A stretch of DNA of 64,000 nt, taken from NCBI GenBank assembly GCA_937967645.1, contig CALBTT010000213.1:1-64000 (forward strand). The letters run 5' to 3'. Below the pieces are notes generated by a model that searched no databases, had not been told where the DNA came from, and saw only the letters and a program-made list of their open reading frames with translations. Position 1 is the first letter of the stretch; each line of letters begins with the position of its first letter. Below are positions 49,178 to 57,624 of this stretch, piece after piece. The translations under genes were made by a program, and so were the position numbers. The stretch is from an uncultured Zoogloea sp. (GTDB lineage Bacteria; Pseudomonadota; Gammaproteobacteria; Burkholderiales; Rhodocyclaceae).

Positions 49178-49369
49178 GTGGAACGATCAGCCCCCCTCCC
49201 CGACACAAGCGGCAACACACCGCCCTCCCGGCCCTCGGCGGGTGAGCTCGACGCTCCGATCCGCAGCAAGGAACTCTTCAACAACCGCTCCTGCGTGTTC
49301 ATCGAGCATGAGGGTATGGTTTATGCCCTGAGAGCCACGCGAACAGGCAAACTGATCCTCACCAAGTAA
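49178..49369 (+). CDS. hemP: Hemin uptake protein HemP
   Basis: 63 aa with a GTG start. The conserved core IRSKELFNNRSCVFIEHEG...YALRATRTGKLILTK is the HemP family signature. The N-terminal 28 residues are Pro/Ser-rich and variable. HemP is iron-regulated and in Burkholderia acts as an activator of haem-uptake genes. The Fur-like box stands just upstream and bfd follows after 85 bases. Confidence 0.92.
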   Translation: MERSAPLPDTSGNTPPSRPSAGELDAPIRSKELFNNRSCVFIEHEGMVYALRATRTGKLILTK

Positions 49370-49454
49370 TAAACCGCATCCGAATCCGCGCCATCCCGGC
49401 TGCTTGGTCAGCCCCCCGGAAAAGCAGCCATCAAGGCCTGAAGGAATCACGACA

Positions 49455-49673
49455 ATGTATGTATGCGTCTGTCGCGCTGTCACCGAAAAGCACATCGAAA
49501 CCGCCGTCCATGGCGGCGCTCGGCGTCTTCGCGACCTCCGTGAGCAACTCGGCGTGACGGAAGAATGCGGTCGCTGCGCAAAATGTGCCAAACAGTGCCT
49601 CGACGAGGCAATCGGCCAGGCCTGCGCCAAGCCGCTCAGCCAGAACTACATCCTGCTCCAGAAGGCGGCCTGA
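49455..49673 (+). CDS. bfd: Bacterioferritin-associated ferredoxin
   Basis: 72 aa from the ATG at 49455. The [2Fe-2S] ligands are CVCRAV near the start and CGRCAKC further on, in the Bfd spacing. Bfd reduces the ferric core of bacterioferritin to release iron when iron is short, which fits co-regulation with hemP by Fur. No bfr gene lies in the window. Confidence 0.93.
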   Translation: MYVCVCRAVTEKHIETAVHGGARRLRDLREQLGVTEECGRCAKCAKQCLDEAIGQACAKPLSQNYILLQKAA

Positions 49674-49759
49674 CGCACCGCTCTACTCTTCAAACCAAGA
49701 CGCCTGCAGACACACTCGCCTCAGCAATGTGACTTGTGCGGTAACTTCCGGGTCAATAC

Positions 49760-49790
49760 AGCCCGCCCGTTGTTGTACAACGAGCGGGCT
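49760..49790. terminator. Hairpin between bfd and the Tat peptide gene
   Basis: Fourteen-base arms (AGCCCGCCCGTTGT and ACAACGAGCGGGCT) with one mismatch and a 3-nt loop, between two convergent genes. The stem is strong but no long T run follows on either strand, so termination efficiency is uncertain. Confidence 0.55.
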
Positions 49791-49832
49791 GCGCCTGTTC
49801 AGGCCCGGGCCCCGGGGCGGGCCCCCGATGGC

Positions 49833-49964
49833 TCAGGCCAGCACGGTCTGGATCGGCGTCAGGTTGGCCAGCTGGGCCGCAGCGACACCGCCCTTGAGCA
49901 GGTTACGCCGCGACACATCGGTTGTTTCGGTGTGGCTTTGCGCCGTGGATTCGGTTTTGGTCAT
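49833..49964 (-). CDS. Orphan twin-arginine leader peptide
   Basis: 43 aa. The sequence has a polar N region (MTKTESTAQSHTETTD), a perfect twin-arginine motif VSRRNLLKGG, a short hydrophobic stretch (VAAAQLANL) and then stops after PIQTVLA. It is thus little more than a Tat signal peptide. Small Tat-target proteins are known near formate dehydrogenase and other redox enzymes, where they may be carrier or assembly partners; none is encoded here. It could also be the stub of a truncated exported enzyme. AGGGAC lies nine bases before the ATG. Confidence 0.5.
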   Translation of the reverse strand: MTKTESTAQSHTETTDVSRRNLLKGGVAAAQLANLTPIQTVLA

Positions 49965-50065
49965 TACTCATGTCCCTGTCATTGGACCGTCCATTGAACC
50001 GGACGCATTGCAGGGCCGTTAAATAACCTTACGGCCAATAGGGAAAAATCAATCGAATGCCGACA

Positions 50066-50139
50066 GGGTGCCGCAAGACTCAGTAGCTGAGCGTCGCCCT
50101 TACAAGGCGAATGCTGGAAGCGAGCCAGGCCGGCAACCC
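50066..50139 (+). pseudogene. tRNA-like cloverleaf remnant
   Basis: The + strand can fold into acceptor (TGCCG/CGGCA extended by GGG/CCC with a bulge), a CTCAG/CTGAG D-like hairpin with only a 3-nt loop, and an anticodon-type arm TCGCC-CTTACAA-GGCGA (anticodon UAC, Val). A T-like arm CTGG-AAGCGAG-CCAG follows. The D loop is too short and the T loop lacks TTC, so it would not be a working tRNA. It is best read as a decayed tRNA gene or a tRNA mimic. Confidence 0.3.
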
Positions 50140-50162
50140 CCTTGCACCCCATGCATGTGCGC

Positions 50163-50195
50163 GAGGGCCTGTTTTATACATTGAACTACTGAGGC
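50163..50195 (-). pseudogene. Fragment resembling the 5' half of tRNA-Arg
   Basis: TATACATTGAACTACTGAG matches TATCCATTGAACTACGGAG of the intact tRNA-Arg(CCU) gene about 1.1 kb away at 17 of 19 positions and in the same orientation. The neighbouring anticodon-stem side is also similar. It may be a partial duplicate left by integration or recombination. Confidence 0.4.
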
Positions 50196-50293
50196 ACGCC
50201 GCTAGCCCAGCAGTAATACGTCCATGGTGTGCCCGTATCACTGAAGAGAGCACGACGCCGGGACATGCCCGGCGCCGGTGATGAGCTGAACAC

Positions 50294-50689
50294 TTACAGG
50301 TGCTCGCCGATCGCCAGGCGGGCGATGTAGCCGGAGCGGGTTTCCCCCGCCGCCTTGGCGGCCCGGTCGAGACGGGAGAGCACGCGGCGCGGCAGGGTGA
50401 TATTCACCCGCTCCACCTGGTCATCCAGCATCGCGGGGTCAATCTCCACAACGGCCCAGATCCACCCGGAAAACTCTGTACGGGCCTGGTGCTCGCCAAC
50501 AGAGCGGGCAAGCGGCACCGCCTCCCCGTCATCCAGCAGGCCATCGATGTGCAGTTCAATCGCTTCACGGGCCTTCTCGATGGCTTCATCAAGGGTATCC
50601 CCCGCCGAGAAACATCCAGGCAGGTCCGGAACGACAACCCCCCAGGCACGGGAGTCATCGCCAGGTTCAATAGCAACGGGATAGCGCAT
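50294..50689 (-). CDS. hicB: HicB-family antitoxin
   Basis: About 131 aa from the ATG at 50689, which has GGAG nine bases upstream; an ATG at 50704 overlapping the hicA stop is the alternative. The N-terminal HicB fold (MRYPVAIEPG, VVVPDLPGCFSAGDTLDEA) is followed by a C-terminal ribbon-helix-helix (VNITLPRRVLSRLDRAA). It neutralises HicA and should repress its own operon. Confidence 0.92.
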   Translation of the reverse strand: MRYPVAIEPGDDSRAWGVVVPDLPGCFSAGDTLDEAIEKAREAIELHIDGLLDDGEAVPLARSVGEHQARTEFSGWIWAVVEIDPAMLDDQVERVNITLPRRVLSRLDRAAKAAGETRSGYIARLAIGEHL

Positions 50690-50703
50690 GGTCTGGATCT
50701 CCA

Positions 50704-50886
50704 TTACTTCAGGCCAGCTTGCTTCAGTATGGAATGCAGCGTACCGGGCGGAAGATCTTTCTTCGGGTGTGGCACCGTGACGCGACCGGGCTTGTCTGGG
50801 TGCTTGAACTGGTGATGGCTGCCCCTCACGGCAACTTCACTCCAGCCATCGGCCTTAAGCAAGCGGATCACTTCGGCACTGTTCAT
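50704..50886 (-). CDS. hicA: HicA-family mRNA interferase toxin
   Basis: 60 aa from the ATG at 50886. A double-stranded RNA-binding-like fold with catalytic His24 in RGSHHQFKHP and the VTVPHPKKDLPPGTL segment. It cleaves mRNA during stress when HicB is lost. The toxin gene comes first, as usual in hicAB. TA pairs of this type are often carried by mobile DNA, which fits the tRNA remnants on both sides. Confidence 0.92.
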   Translation of the reverse strand: MNSAEVIRLLKADGWSEVAVRGSHHQFKHPDKPGRVTVPHPKKDLPPGTLHSILKQAGLK

Positions 50887-51103
50887 AGTGTGTAGCATAC
50901 ACACTTAAGGTTCAGGCCGCAGCAGACGGAACCGCTGCCAGCGGTGTGATGATCCAGAGCCAGAAATTACCATGCCCCTCCTGGCCGACCTGGGCGCGGC
51001 GTGCTGCTCGGTTGATCGCCAGGTCATGCGGCGGCATACCCATGCAGTGGAATGACCTTGGCCCCGCTAGTCGACCCGCGGCTACATCAGACACACATCC
51101 CTG
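50887..51103. other. Non-coding stretch between hicA and the inverted repeat
   Basis: Just upstream of hicA the sequence TAGTGTGTAGCATACACAC holds a GTGT/ACAC inverted repeat that could be the HicB operator. The rest of this stretch has no supported gene; one short - strand frame (50912-51094) has no recognisable motif. Confidence 0.4.
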
Positions 51104-51139
51104 TGACGGTATCTGAAAGTACCGCCACGGGTACCGTCA
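51104..51139. repeat. Nested inverted repeat near tRNA-Arg
   Basis: TGACGGTATC (51104-51113) and GGTACCGTCA (51130-51139) form 10-base arms with one mismatch, enclosing GTACC/GGTAC. Short arrays of ACGGTAYC-like words occur beside tRNA-integrated elements; here no integrase gene remains. Confidence 0.4.
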
Positions 51140-51194
51140 GAATCTGTGCAGTGGGATGCAAGCGATTGACACAGGTTGATACCCCCGACCAACA

Positions 51195-51219
51195 AAAAAG
51201 CCCGCAATCGCGGGCTTCT
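51195..51219 (-). terminator. Terminator of tRNA-Arg
   Basis: AAGCCCGC (51199-51206) pairs with GCGGGCTT (51211-51218); on the - strand the stem runs into TTTTTTGTTG. It lies 45 bases past the 3' end of the tRNA. Confidence 0.85.
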
Positions 51220-51263
51220 TCGTGTGCTTCTGCTTCTACCTGACACTGCGTGATGCAGCAGTG

Positions 51264-51338
51264 TGGTCCCCCCGACAGGAATCGAACCTGTATCTGGCGC
51301 TTAGGAGGCGCCCGTTCTATCCATTGAACTACGGAGAG
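51264..51338 (-). tRNA. tRNA-Arg (anticodon CCU)
   Basis: 75 nt with an encoded CCA (51266-51264). The D arm is GTTC-AATGGATA-GAAC, the anticodon arm GGCGC-CTCCTAA-GCGCC (anticodon CCU, reads AGG) and the T arm ACAGG-TTCGATT-CCTGT. The acceptor stem pairs at seven positions with two G-U pairs; the discriminator is A. A TAGAAT -10-like box lies upstream at 51358-51353, inside a hairpin shared with the lon 3' region. This tRNA is a common integration target. Confidence 0.96.
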
Positions 51339-51438
51339 GCGAACAGCCCGGCATTCTAGCTTCCGGGCTCGGGACGCGCCACCCGATTTTGGATTTCATG
51401 GTGGGGATGGACGCCTCTGCGCCCACCCCCACGGCGTA

Positions 51439-53856
51439 TCAATGCTTGACGACGCCGCCGTTTTCCACCGCTTCCGGCGTGGCCGCGACCGGGACTTCAC
51501 CAGCCGGGGTTTCGGGGAGGGGCTCGGGCTTGCGCTCGAGTGCGTGCTCGAGAACCTCATCGATCCACTTGACCGGGATGATCTCCAGGGCGTTCTTGAC
51601 GTTGTCCGGAATCTCGGTGAGATCCTTGACGTTCTCCTGGGGAATCAGCGCGGTGGTGATGCCTCCACGCACCGCCGCCAACAGCTTCTCCTTGAGGCCG
51701 CCGATGGGCAGGACTTCGCCGCGCAGGGTGATCTCGCCGGTCATGGCCACGTCGCAACGCACGGGGATGCCGGTCAGGACCGACACCAGGCCACTGCAGA
51801 TGGCGATGCCTGCAGACGGACCGTCCTTGGGAATCGCACCTTCCGGCAGGTGGATGTGGATATCGGACTTCTGATAGAAATCCTCCTGGATGCCGAGGGA
51901 CTTGGAGCGCCGACGCACCACCGATAGCGCAGCCTGGATGGACTCCTGCATCACTTCACCGAGCTTGCCGGTGGTGATGATCTTGCCCTTGCCCGGCAGC
52001 GCCACGGCCTCGACGGTCAGCAGCTCGCCACCCACTTCGGTCCAGGCCAGACCGGTCACCTGACCAACCTGGTTTTCCTTCTCGGCCACACCATAGGTGT
52101 ACTTGCGCACGCCCAGGTACTTGTCGATGTTCTTGGCATTGACGATGACCTTGGCCTTGCGCTTGCCAAGCACCAGGGCTTTGACCACCTTGCGGCAGAC
52201 CTTGGAGACTTCGCGCTCAAGACCCCGCACGCCCGCCTCACGGGTGTAGAAGCGGACGATGTCGCGGATCGCGTCCTCGGTGACCGACAACTCCTCGCGC
52301 TGGATGCCGTTGTTCTTCATCTGCTTCGGCACGAGGTAGCGCTGGGCGATGTTCACCTTCTCGTCCTCGGTGTAACCCGACAGACGGATGACTTCCATCC
52401 GGTCGAGCAGCGGCGCGGGGATGTTGAGGGTATTGGCCGTAGCCACGAACATCACGTCGGACAGGTCGTACTCCACCTCGATGTAGTGGTCGACGAAGGT
52501 CGAGTTCTGTTCGGGATCGAGCACCTCGAGCAGCGCGGATGACGGATCGCCACGGAAATCCTGGCCCATCTTGTCCACTTCATCCAGCAGGAACAGCGGG
52601 TTGCGCACGGCCACCTTGGACATGTTCTGCAGGATCTTGCCCGGCATGGAGCCGATGTAGGTGCGGCGATGACCACGGATCTCGGCCTCGTCACGCACAC
52701 CACCCAGGCTCATGCGCACGAACTTGCGGTTGGTGGCACGGGCGACGGACTGCCCCAGGGAGGTCTTACCTACCCCCGGAGGTCCGACCAGGCACAGGAT
52801 CGGGGCCTTGAGCTTGTCCACACGCTGTTGCACGGCAAGATACTCGAGGATGCGCTCCTTGACCTTCTCGAGGCCATAGTGCTCCTTGTCGAGAACCTTC
52901 TCGGCCTCGGCCAGATCCTTGCTGATGCGGGACTTCTTCTTCCAGGGCAGGCCGATGACGGTCTCGATGTAGTTGCGGACCACCGTCGCCTCCGCCGACA
53001 TGGGCGACATCAGGCGCAGCTTCTTGAGCTCGGCCTGGGCCTTGGCGGTGGCTTCCTTGGTCATGCCTGAAGCCTTGATCTTCTTCTCCATCTCCTCGAG
53101 ATCGGCGCCGTCCTCGCCTTCGCCGAGCTCCTTCTGGATGGCCTTGACCTGTTCGTTCAGGTAGTACTCGCGCTGGCTCTTCTCCATCTGGCGCTTGACG
53201 CGGCCACGGATGCGCTTCTCGACCTGGAGGATGTCCAGCTCGGTCTCGAGCTGGTTGAGCAGCCGCTCAAGACGCTCGCCGGCATCGAACATCTCGAGGA
53301 TCTCCTGCTTCTGCTCGAGCTTGAGCGGCAGGTGGGCGGCGATGGTGTCCGCCAGGCGGCCGGGCTCCTCGATGCCCGACAGGGAGCTGAGGATCTCGGG
53401 AGGAATCTTCTTGTTGAGCTTAACGTACTGGTCGAACTGGCTGATGATGGCCCGGCGCATGGCCTCGACCTCATTGTTCGGTGCTTCCGCCGGCGGCAGG
53501 GGCTGCGCCTTGGCGACGAACAGGGTACGCAGATCTTCGACTGACAGCACGCGGGCACGCTGCACGCCCTCGACCAGCACCTTCACGGTGCCGTCGGGCA
53601 GCTTGAGCATCTGCAGGATGTTCGCAATGCACCCCAGATCGTACAGATCCTCGGCAGAGGGCTCATCCTTGGCGGCCGACTTCTGGGCGACCAGCAGAAT
53701 GCTCTTGCCGGCCTCCATCGCATTCTCGAGCGCCTTGATGGATTTGGGGCGACCCACGAAGAGCGGGATCACCATATGCGGGAACACGACTACGTCGCGC
53801 AGGGGCAGCAGCGGAAGTTCGATCTGTTCTTCGGGGAGGTCAAGCGTGCTCGACAT
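51439..53856 (-). CDS. lon: ATP-dependent protease Lon
   Basis: 805 aa, full length. N-terminal substrate-binding LON domain (PLLPLRDVVVFPHMVIPLFVGR), coiled segment, AAA+ module (Walker A GPPGVGKTSL, Walker B FLLDEVDKM) and protease domain with the Ser of KDGPSAG and the catalytic Lys further on. It degrades misfolded and regulatory proteins. AAAGGAAAA precedes the ATG, and a sigma-32-type promoter lies in the 86-base gap to clpX, so it can be expressed apart from the clp genes. Confidence 0.97.
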   Translation of the reverse strand: MSSTLDLPEEQIELPLLPLRDVVVFPHMVIPLFVGRPKSIKALENAMEAGKSILLVAQKSAAKDEPSAEDLYDLGCIANILQMLKLPDGTVKVLVEGVQRARVLSVEDLRTLFVAKAQPLPPAEAPNNEVEAMRRAIISQFDQYVKLNKKIPPEILSSLSGIEEPGRLADTIAAHLPLKLEQKQEILEMFDAGERLERLLNQLETELDILQVEKRIRGRVKRQMEKSQREYYLNEQVKAIQKELGEGEDGADLEEMEKKIKASGMTKEATAKAQAELKKLRLMSPMSAEATVVRNYIETVIGLPWKKKSRISKDLAEAEKVLDKEHYGLEKVKERILEYLAVQQRVDKLKAPILCLVGPPGVGKTSLGQSVARATNRKFVRMSLGGVRDEAEIRGHRRTYIGSMPGKILQNMSKVAVRNPLFLLDEVDKMGQDFRGDPSSALLEVLDPEQNSTFVDHYIEVEYDLSDVMFVATANTLNIPAPLLDRMEVIRLSGYTEDEKVNIAQRYLVPKQMKNNGIQREELSVTEDAIRDIVRFYTREAGVRGLEREVSKVCRKVVKALVLGKRKAKVIVNAKNIDKYLGVRKYTYGVAEKENQVGQVTGLAWTEVGGELLTVEAVALPGKGKIITTGKLGEVMQESIQAALSVVRRRSKSLGIQEDFYQKSDIHIHLPEGAIPKDGPSAGIAICSGLVSVLTGIPVRCDVAMTGEITLRGEVLPIGGLKEKLLAAVRGGITTALIPQENVKDLTEIPDNVKNALEIIPVKWIDEVLEHALERKPEPLPETPAGEVPVAATPEAVENGGVVKH

Positions 53857-53885
53857 GATTTTTCCTTTAAAGGCACTAAGGCCCC

Positions 53886-53914
53886 ATATGGGGCCCTAGT
53901 GACATCAATTCAAG
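53886..53914 (-). promoter_or_regulatory. Sigma-32-type heat-shock promoter of lon
   Basis: On the - strand CTTGAA (53914-53909) and CCCCATAT (53893-53886) are separated by 15 bases. This matches the RpoH consensus CTTGAA-N13-17-CCCCATnT closely. Transcription would start near 53879, leaving a leader of about 22 bases before lon. The -10 is embedded in the palindrome GCCCCATATGGGGC. Confidence 0.8.
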
Positions 53915-53942
53915 CAGTCCTGCGAAAAACTTCTGCTTGAGG

Positions 53943-55214
53943 TCAGTTGGAGCCGGAGACCTTAGGTTGATCGGCATAGATCAGGATCGGCTTAGCACCA
54001 CCCTCGATCATGCCTTCATCGATGACAACCTTGGAAACATTTTCCATGGACGGCAGTTCATACATGGTGTCGAGCAGCGTTCCTTCAAGGATGGAACGCA
54101 GGCCACGGGCACCCGTCTTGCGCTTGAGGGCCTTGCGGGCGATCGCCTGCAGGGCCGCCGGGCGCACTTCGAGTTCGACGCCTTCCATGGAAAACAGTTT
54201 CTGGTACTGCTTGATCAGCGCGTTCTTCGGCTCCACGAGGATCTGGATGAGCGCTTCCTCGTCGAGCTCCTGCAGCGTGGCCACCACCGGCAGACGACCG
54301 ATCAGCTCGGGGATCAGGCCGAACTTGATCAGGTCACCCGGCTCCACCTCGCGCAGGGCCTCGGAGACGTCCTTGTTCTCGCGGCTCTTGACCTCGGCGC
54401 CGAAACCGATGCCGAACTTCTCGGTACGGTTGCGGATCACCTTGTCCAGACCGTCGAAGGCACCGCCGCAGACGAACAGGATGTTGGTGGTATCCACCTG
54501 CACGAAGTCCTGGTTCGGATGCTTGCGCCCGCCCTGGGGCGGCACCGAGGCGATGGTGCCTTCGATGAGCTTCAGCAGGGCCTGCTGCACGCCCTCCCCG
54601 GAAACGTCGCGGGTGATCGACGGGTTGTCGGACTTGCGGGAGATCTTGTCGATCTCGTCGATGTACACGATCCCCTGCTGCGCCTTGTCGACTTCGTAGT
54701 CGCACTTCTGGAGCAGCTTCTGGATGATGTTCTCGACGTCCTCGCCCACGTAGCCGGCTTCGGTGAGGGTCGTTGCGTCGGCCATCACGAAGGGCACGTT
54801 GAGCAGGCGGGCCAGGGTCTGGGCCAGCAGCGTCTTGCCGGAGCCCGTCGGGCCGACCAGCAGGATGTTGCTCTTCGACAGCTCCACGTCGTCGTGGGTC
54901 TTGTTCAGGTGGCGCAGACGCTTGTAATGGTTGTACACCGCCACCGACAGGATGCGCTTGGCCGCGGACTGGCCAATCACATACTGGTCGAGGATGGCGC
55001 TAATTTCCTTCGGCGAGGGCAATTCACCCTTGACGCCTTTGGCTCCGCCCGTGTCGGCAGTGATCTCGTCGCGAATGATGTCGTTGCACAGCTCGATGCA
55101 CTCGTCGCAGATGAACACGGACGGGCCCGCGATGAGCTTGCGGACCTCGTGTTGGCTCTTGCCGCAGAACGAGCAATACAGGAGCTTCTCGCCGCTCGTT
55201 TTCTTGTCCGCCAT
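53943..55214 (-). CDS. clpX: ClpX, ATPase subunit of ClpXP
   Basis: 423 aa. N-terminal zinc-binding domain ([11 protein letters not shown], then CDECIELC), AAA+ Walker [13 protein letters not shown], Walker [11 protein letters not shown], the [11 protein letters not shown] region and an IGF-type loop (KFGIGFGAE). It unfolds substrates and feeds ClpP. It lies 43 bases after clpP in the tig-clpP-clpX order. Confidence 0.97.
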   Translation of the reverse strand: MADKKTSGEKLLYCSFCGKSQHEVRKLIAGPSVFICDECIELCNDIIRDEITADTGGAKGVKGELPSPKEISAILDQYVIGQSAAKRILSVAVYNHYKRLRHLNKTHDDVELSKSNILLVGPTGSGKTLLAQTLARLLNVPFVMADATTLTEAGYVGEDVENIIQKLLQKCDYEVDKAQQGIVYIDEIDKISRKSDNPSITRDVSGEGVQQALLKLIEGTIASVPPQGGRKHPNQDFVQVDTTNILFVCGGAFDGLDKVIRNRTEKFGIGFGAEVKSRENKDVSEALREVEPGDLIKFGLIPELIGRLPVVATLQELDEEALIQILVEPKNALIKQYQKLFSMEGVELEVRPAALQAIARKALKRKTGARGLRSILEGTLLDTMYELPSMENVSKVVIDEGMIEGGAKPILIYADQPKVSGSN

Positions 55215-55257
55215 TACAGCCCTTTCTCTCTGTTACTTATTGCTCGCCGACAGGTGA

Positions 55258-55902
55258 TCAGGCCACATCGCTGCGGCTGGACAGCACCTTGTCAACGATA
55301 CCGTAGCGCACGGCGTCTTCCGAGGACATGAAATTGTCTCGGTCGGTATCCCGTTCGATCTGCTCGACGGACTGGCCGGTGTGCTTGGCCAGCATGTCAT
55401 TGAGCTTGGCACGCAGGGACAGGATCTCCCGGGCATGGATCTCGATGTCGGAGGCCTGCCCCTGGAAGCCACCCAGCGGCTGATGGATCATGATCCGGGA
55501 ATTGGGCAGGGAGAAACGCTTGCCCTTCTCGCCAGCGGCAAGCAGGAAGGCGCCCATGCTGGCCGCCTGCCCGATGCACAGGGTGCTCACGTTCGGCTTG
55601 ATGAACTGCATGGTGTCGTAGATCGCCATGCCCGCCGTGACGGAGCCCCCGGGGGAGTTGATGTAGAAGAAGATGTCCTTGTCCGGGTTCTCGGACTCGA
55701 GGAACAACAGCTGGGCGACGATCAGGTTGGCGGTCACGTCATTGACCGGCCCCACCAGAAACACCACCCGCTCCTTGAGCAGGCGTGAATAGATGTCGTA
55801 GGAGCGCTCGCCACGACCGCTCTGTTCGACAACCATGGGGATCAGGCCGAGGCCGACCGGATCCCATTCACTACGGGAAAACGGGGGTGTCAATGGATTC
55901 AT
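55258..55902 (-). CDS. clpP: ClpP, protease subunit
   Basis: 214 aa. Serine protease with Ser115 (GQAASMGAF) and His140 ([10 protein letters not shown]); the Asp lies in the [11 protein letters not shown] region. It forms the tetradecameric chamber with ClpX. The N terminus includes a short propeptide-like stretch before [15 protein letters not shown]. It follows tig by 21 bases. Confidence 0.97.
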   Translation of the reverse strand: MNPLTPPFSRSEWDPVGLGLIPMVVEQSGRGERSYDIYSRLLKERVVFLVGPVNDVTANLIVAQLLFLESENPDKDIFFYINSPGGSVTAGMAIYDTMQFIKPNVSTLCIGQAASMGAFLLAAGEKGKRFSLPNSRIMIHQPLGGFQGQASDIEIHAREILSLRAKLNDMLAKHTGQSVEQIERDTDRDNFMSSEDAVRYGIVDKVLSSRSDVA

Positions 55903-55923
55903 TTGCTGTTGCTCTCCGCGGAA

Positions 55924-57225
55924 TTAGGCCGCATTACCCATCAAGTCGTCAAAAGAAGTGGCGACGTCGGTCGTCTTGGCATTGCTGACGACCCACTCCA
56001 CCACGTTGTCCTCGATCACCAGCGCCTCGGCCTGGGCCAGACGCTGGGGCTGGGAGTAGTACCAGCTCACGACCTCGCTCGGGTCTTCGTAGCTGGCGGC
56101 AAAGTCTTCGATGATGGCGCGGATCTGCTCGGGCTTGGCGTGCAGTTCCTTGCTCTTGACCAGTTCGGACATGATCAGGCCGAGCTTGACGCGACGGGCG
56201 GCCTGCTCGGTGAACCAGGAGGTCTCGATCGGCAGGTTCTTGGTCTGCATGCCGCGGGCCTCGAAATCCTTCTTGGCGTTGTCGGCGAGCTGGGCGGACT
56301 CCTGCTCGACCAGCGCCTTCGGCACTTCGATCGGGTGGGTCTCGATCAGCACGTTCATGACGCGCTCCTTGATCTTGGCCTGGATGCGGCGCTTCACTTC
56401 ACGCTCCAGATTGGCCTTGACCTCTTCACGCATCTTGGCCACATCGCCGTCGGCGATGCCCAGGGACTTGGCGAACTCGGCATCGATCTCGGGGAGCTTC
56501 GGCTCTTCCACCTTCTTCAGCGCCACTTCGAACTGGACGGTCTGGCCGGCCAGGTGAGCAGCGTGGTAGTCCTCGGGGAAGGTCATGTCGAAGGTCTTGC
56601 TCTCACCGACGTTGAGGCCCAGCACAGCGGTCTCGAAATCCTTGAGCATCTGGCCGCCGCCGATCACGAACGGGAAGTCGGTGGCCTGGCCGCCTTCGAA
56701 CTCCACACCGTCCTTGCGGCCGGTGAAGTCGATCAGCACACGGTCGCCATCCTGCGCGGCACGCTCGGCGGGCACAAAAGTGGTGCGCTGCTTGCGCAAC
56801 ACGTCGAGGGTCTTCTCGACCTCGGCATCGCCGACCTCGAGCTGGGGACGCTCCACTTCCTGGCCGCTCACGTCACCGATGACGATTTCCGGGTAGACCT
56901 CGAAAACGGCGGTGAATTCCAGCGCGTCGGTGGAGGTGGACTCCTTCGGCTCGATGTTCGGGTAGCCAGCCACGCGCAGGCTCTGCGAACGGATCTGCTC
57001 ACCAAGGGCCTTCTCGACGGCGGCGCCGATGGCTTCGGAGCGGGCCTGCGGGCCGTAGGACTGGGCCACCATGCGGAACGGGACCTTGCCGGGGCGGAAG
57101 CCCGGCATTTTGGCGGTGCGGGCCATCTTCTTCAGACGGACTTCCACATCCTTGTCGATCTCGGCCAGCGGCACGGACATGTCGATACGGCGCTCCAGCG
57201 CGCTCACGGTAACCTGGTTGCTCAT
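55924..57225 (-). CDS. tig: Trigger factor
   Basis: 433 aa ribosome-bound chaperone and prolyl isomerase. The ribosome-binding tail carries GFRPGKVPFRMV, the FKBP-type PPIase domain lies at about 160-240 (AQDGDRVLIDFTGRKDG), and the C-terminal arms follow. It meets nascent chains before GroEL and DnaK. First gene of the tig-clpP-clpX operon; the long upstream gap holds its promoter. Confidence 0.96.
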   Translation of the reverse strand: MSNQVTVSALERRIDMSVPLAEIDKDVEVRLKKMARTAKMPGFRPGKVPFRMVAQSYGPQARSEAIGAAVEKALGEQIRSQSLRVAGYPNIEPKESTSTDALEFTAVFEVYPEIVIGDVSGQEVERPQLEVGDAEVEKTLDVLRKQRTTFVPAERAAQDGDRVLIDFTGRKDGVEFEGGQATDFPFVIGGGQMLKDFETAVLGLNVGESKTFDMTFPEDYHAAHLAGQTVQFEVALKKVEEPKLPEIDAEFAKSLGIADGDVAKMREEVKANLEREVKRRIQAKIKERVMNVLIETHPIEVPKALVEQESAQLADNAKKDFEARGMQTKNLPIETSWFTEQAARRVKLGLIMSELVKSKELHAKPEQIRAIIEDFAASYEDPSEVVSWYYSQPQRLAQAEALVIEDNVVEWVVSNAKTTDVATSFDDLMGNAA

Positions 57226-57624
57226 GAAAATTCCCTGATCGGTCTTAACAATAACGCCTTACGAACAGGACAGGAAAAGCTTAGCAAAACATGTGCCTTG
57301 CCGCGCATCACCCGATTGAAACTGTTCGAACAGTCGTCGGAAAAACCTTTAGTCTAACACAGGCCCTCGATCCGCTCGCAGCCCCCGCGCCGGTGCTTGG
57401 CTTCCGGCCTGTATCTGTGAAAAACTGAAGCTTCAGGAGTGGAACTCCCCTAGCCTTTGGAAATCAGATGGGATGAAATAGATTCATGCTCGGCCATGTC
57501 GTGGAAGGCGGCGGCCGGGCGAAGTGCTCAGGTTCAAGTATCAGCGTCACGAGCCGTCTGTCCCCGGACAGGCAATGGCGAGCCCGGCGCCCCGGTCCGG
57601 GTGATGTGCCCCAGGAGACATGAG
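57226..57624. promoter_or_regulatory. Divergent promoter region between tig and prkA
   Basis: 399 bases without a supported gene. It holds a perfect 14-bp palindrome ACTGTTCGAACAGT (57321-57334), about 95 bases before tig, and a 12-bp palindrome CTGAAGCTTCAG (57425-57436) followed by a GGAGT/ACTCC hairpin on the prkA side. No clear -35/-10 or -24/-12 element could be fixed for either gene. Confidence 0.5.

Noticed and set aside
49760..49790. Considered as an integron attC or phage att site
   Set aside because: Simple near-perfect stem between convergent genes without attC core sites or flanking repeats.
57321..57334. Palindrome considered as a LexA (SOS) box
   Set aside because: CTG and CAG are six bases apart instead of about ten, and tig/prkA are not SOS genes.
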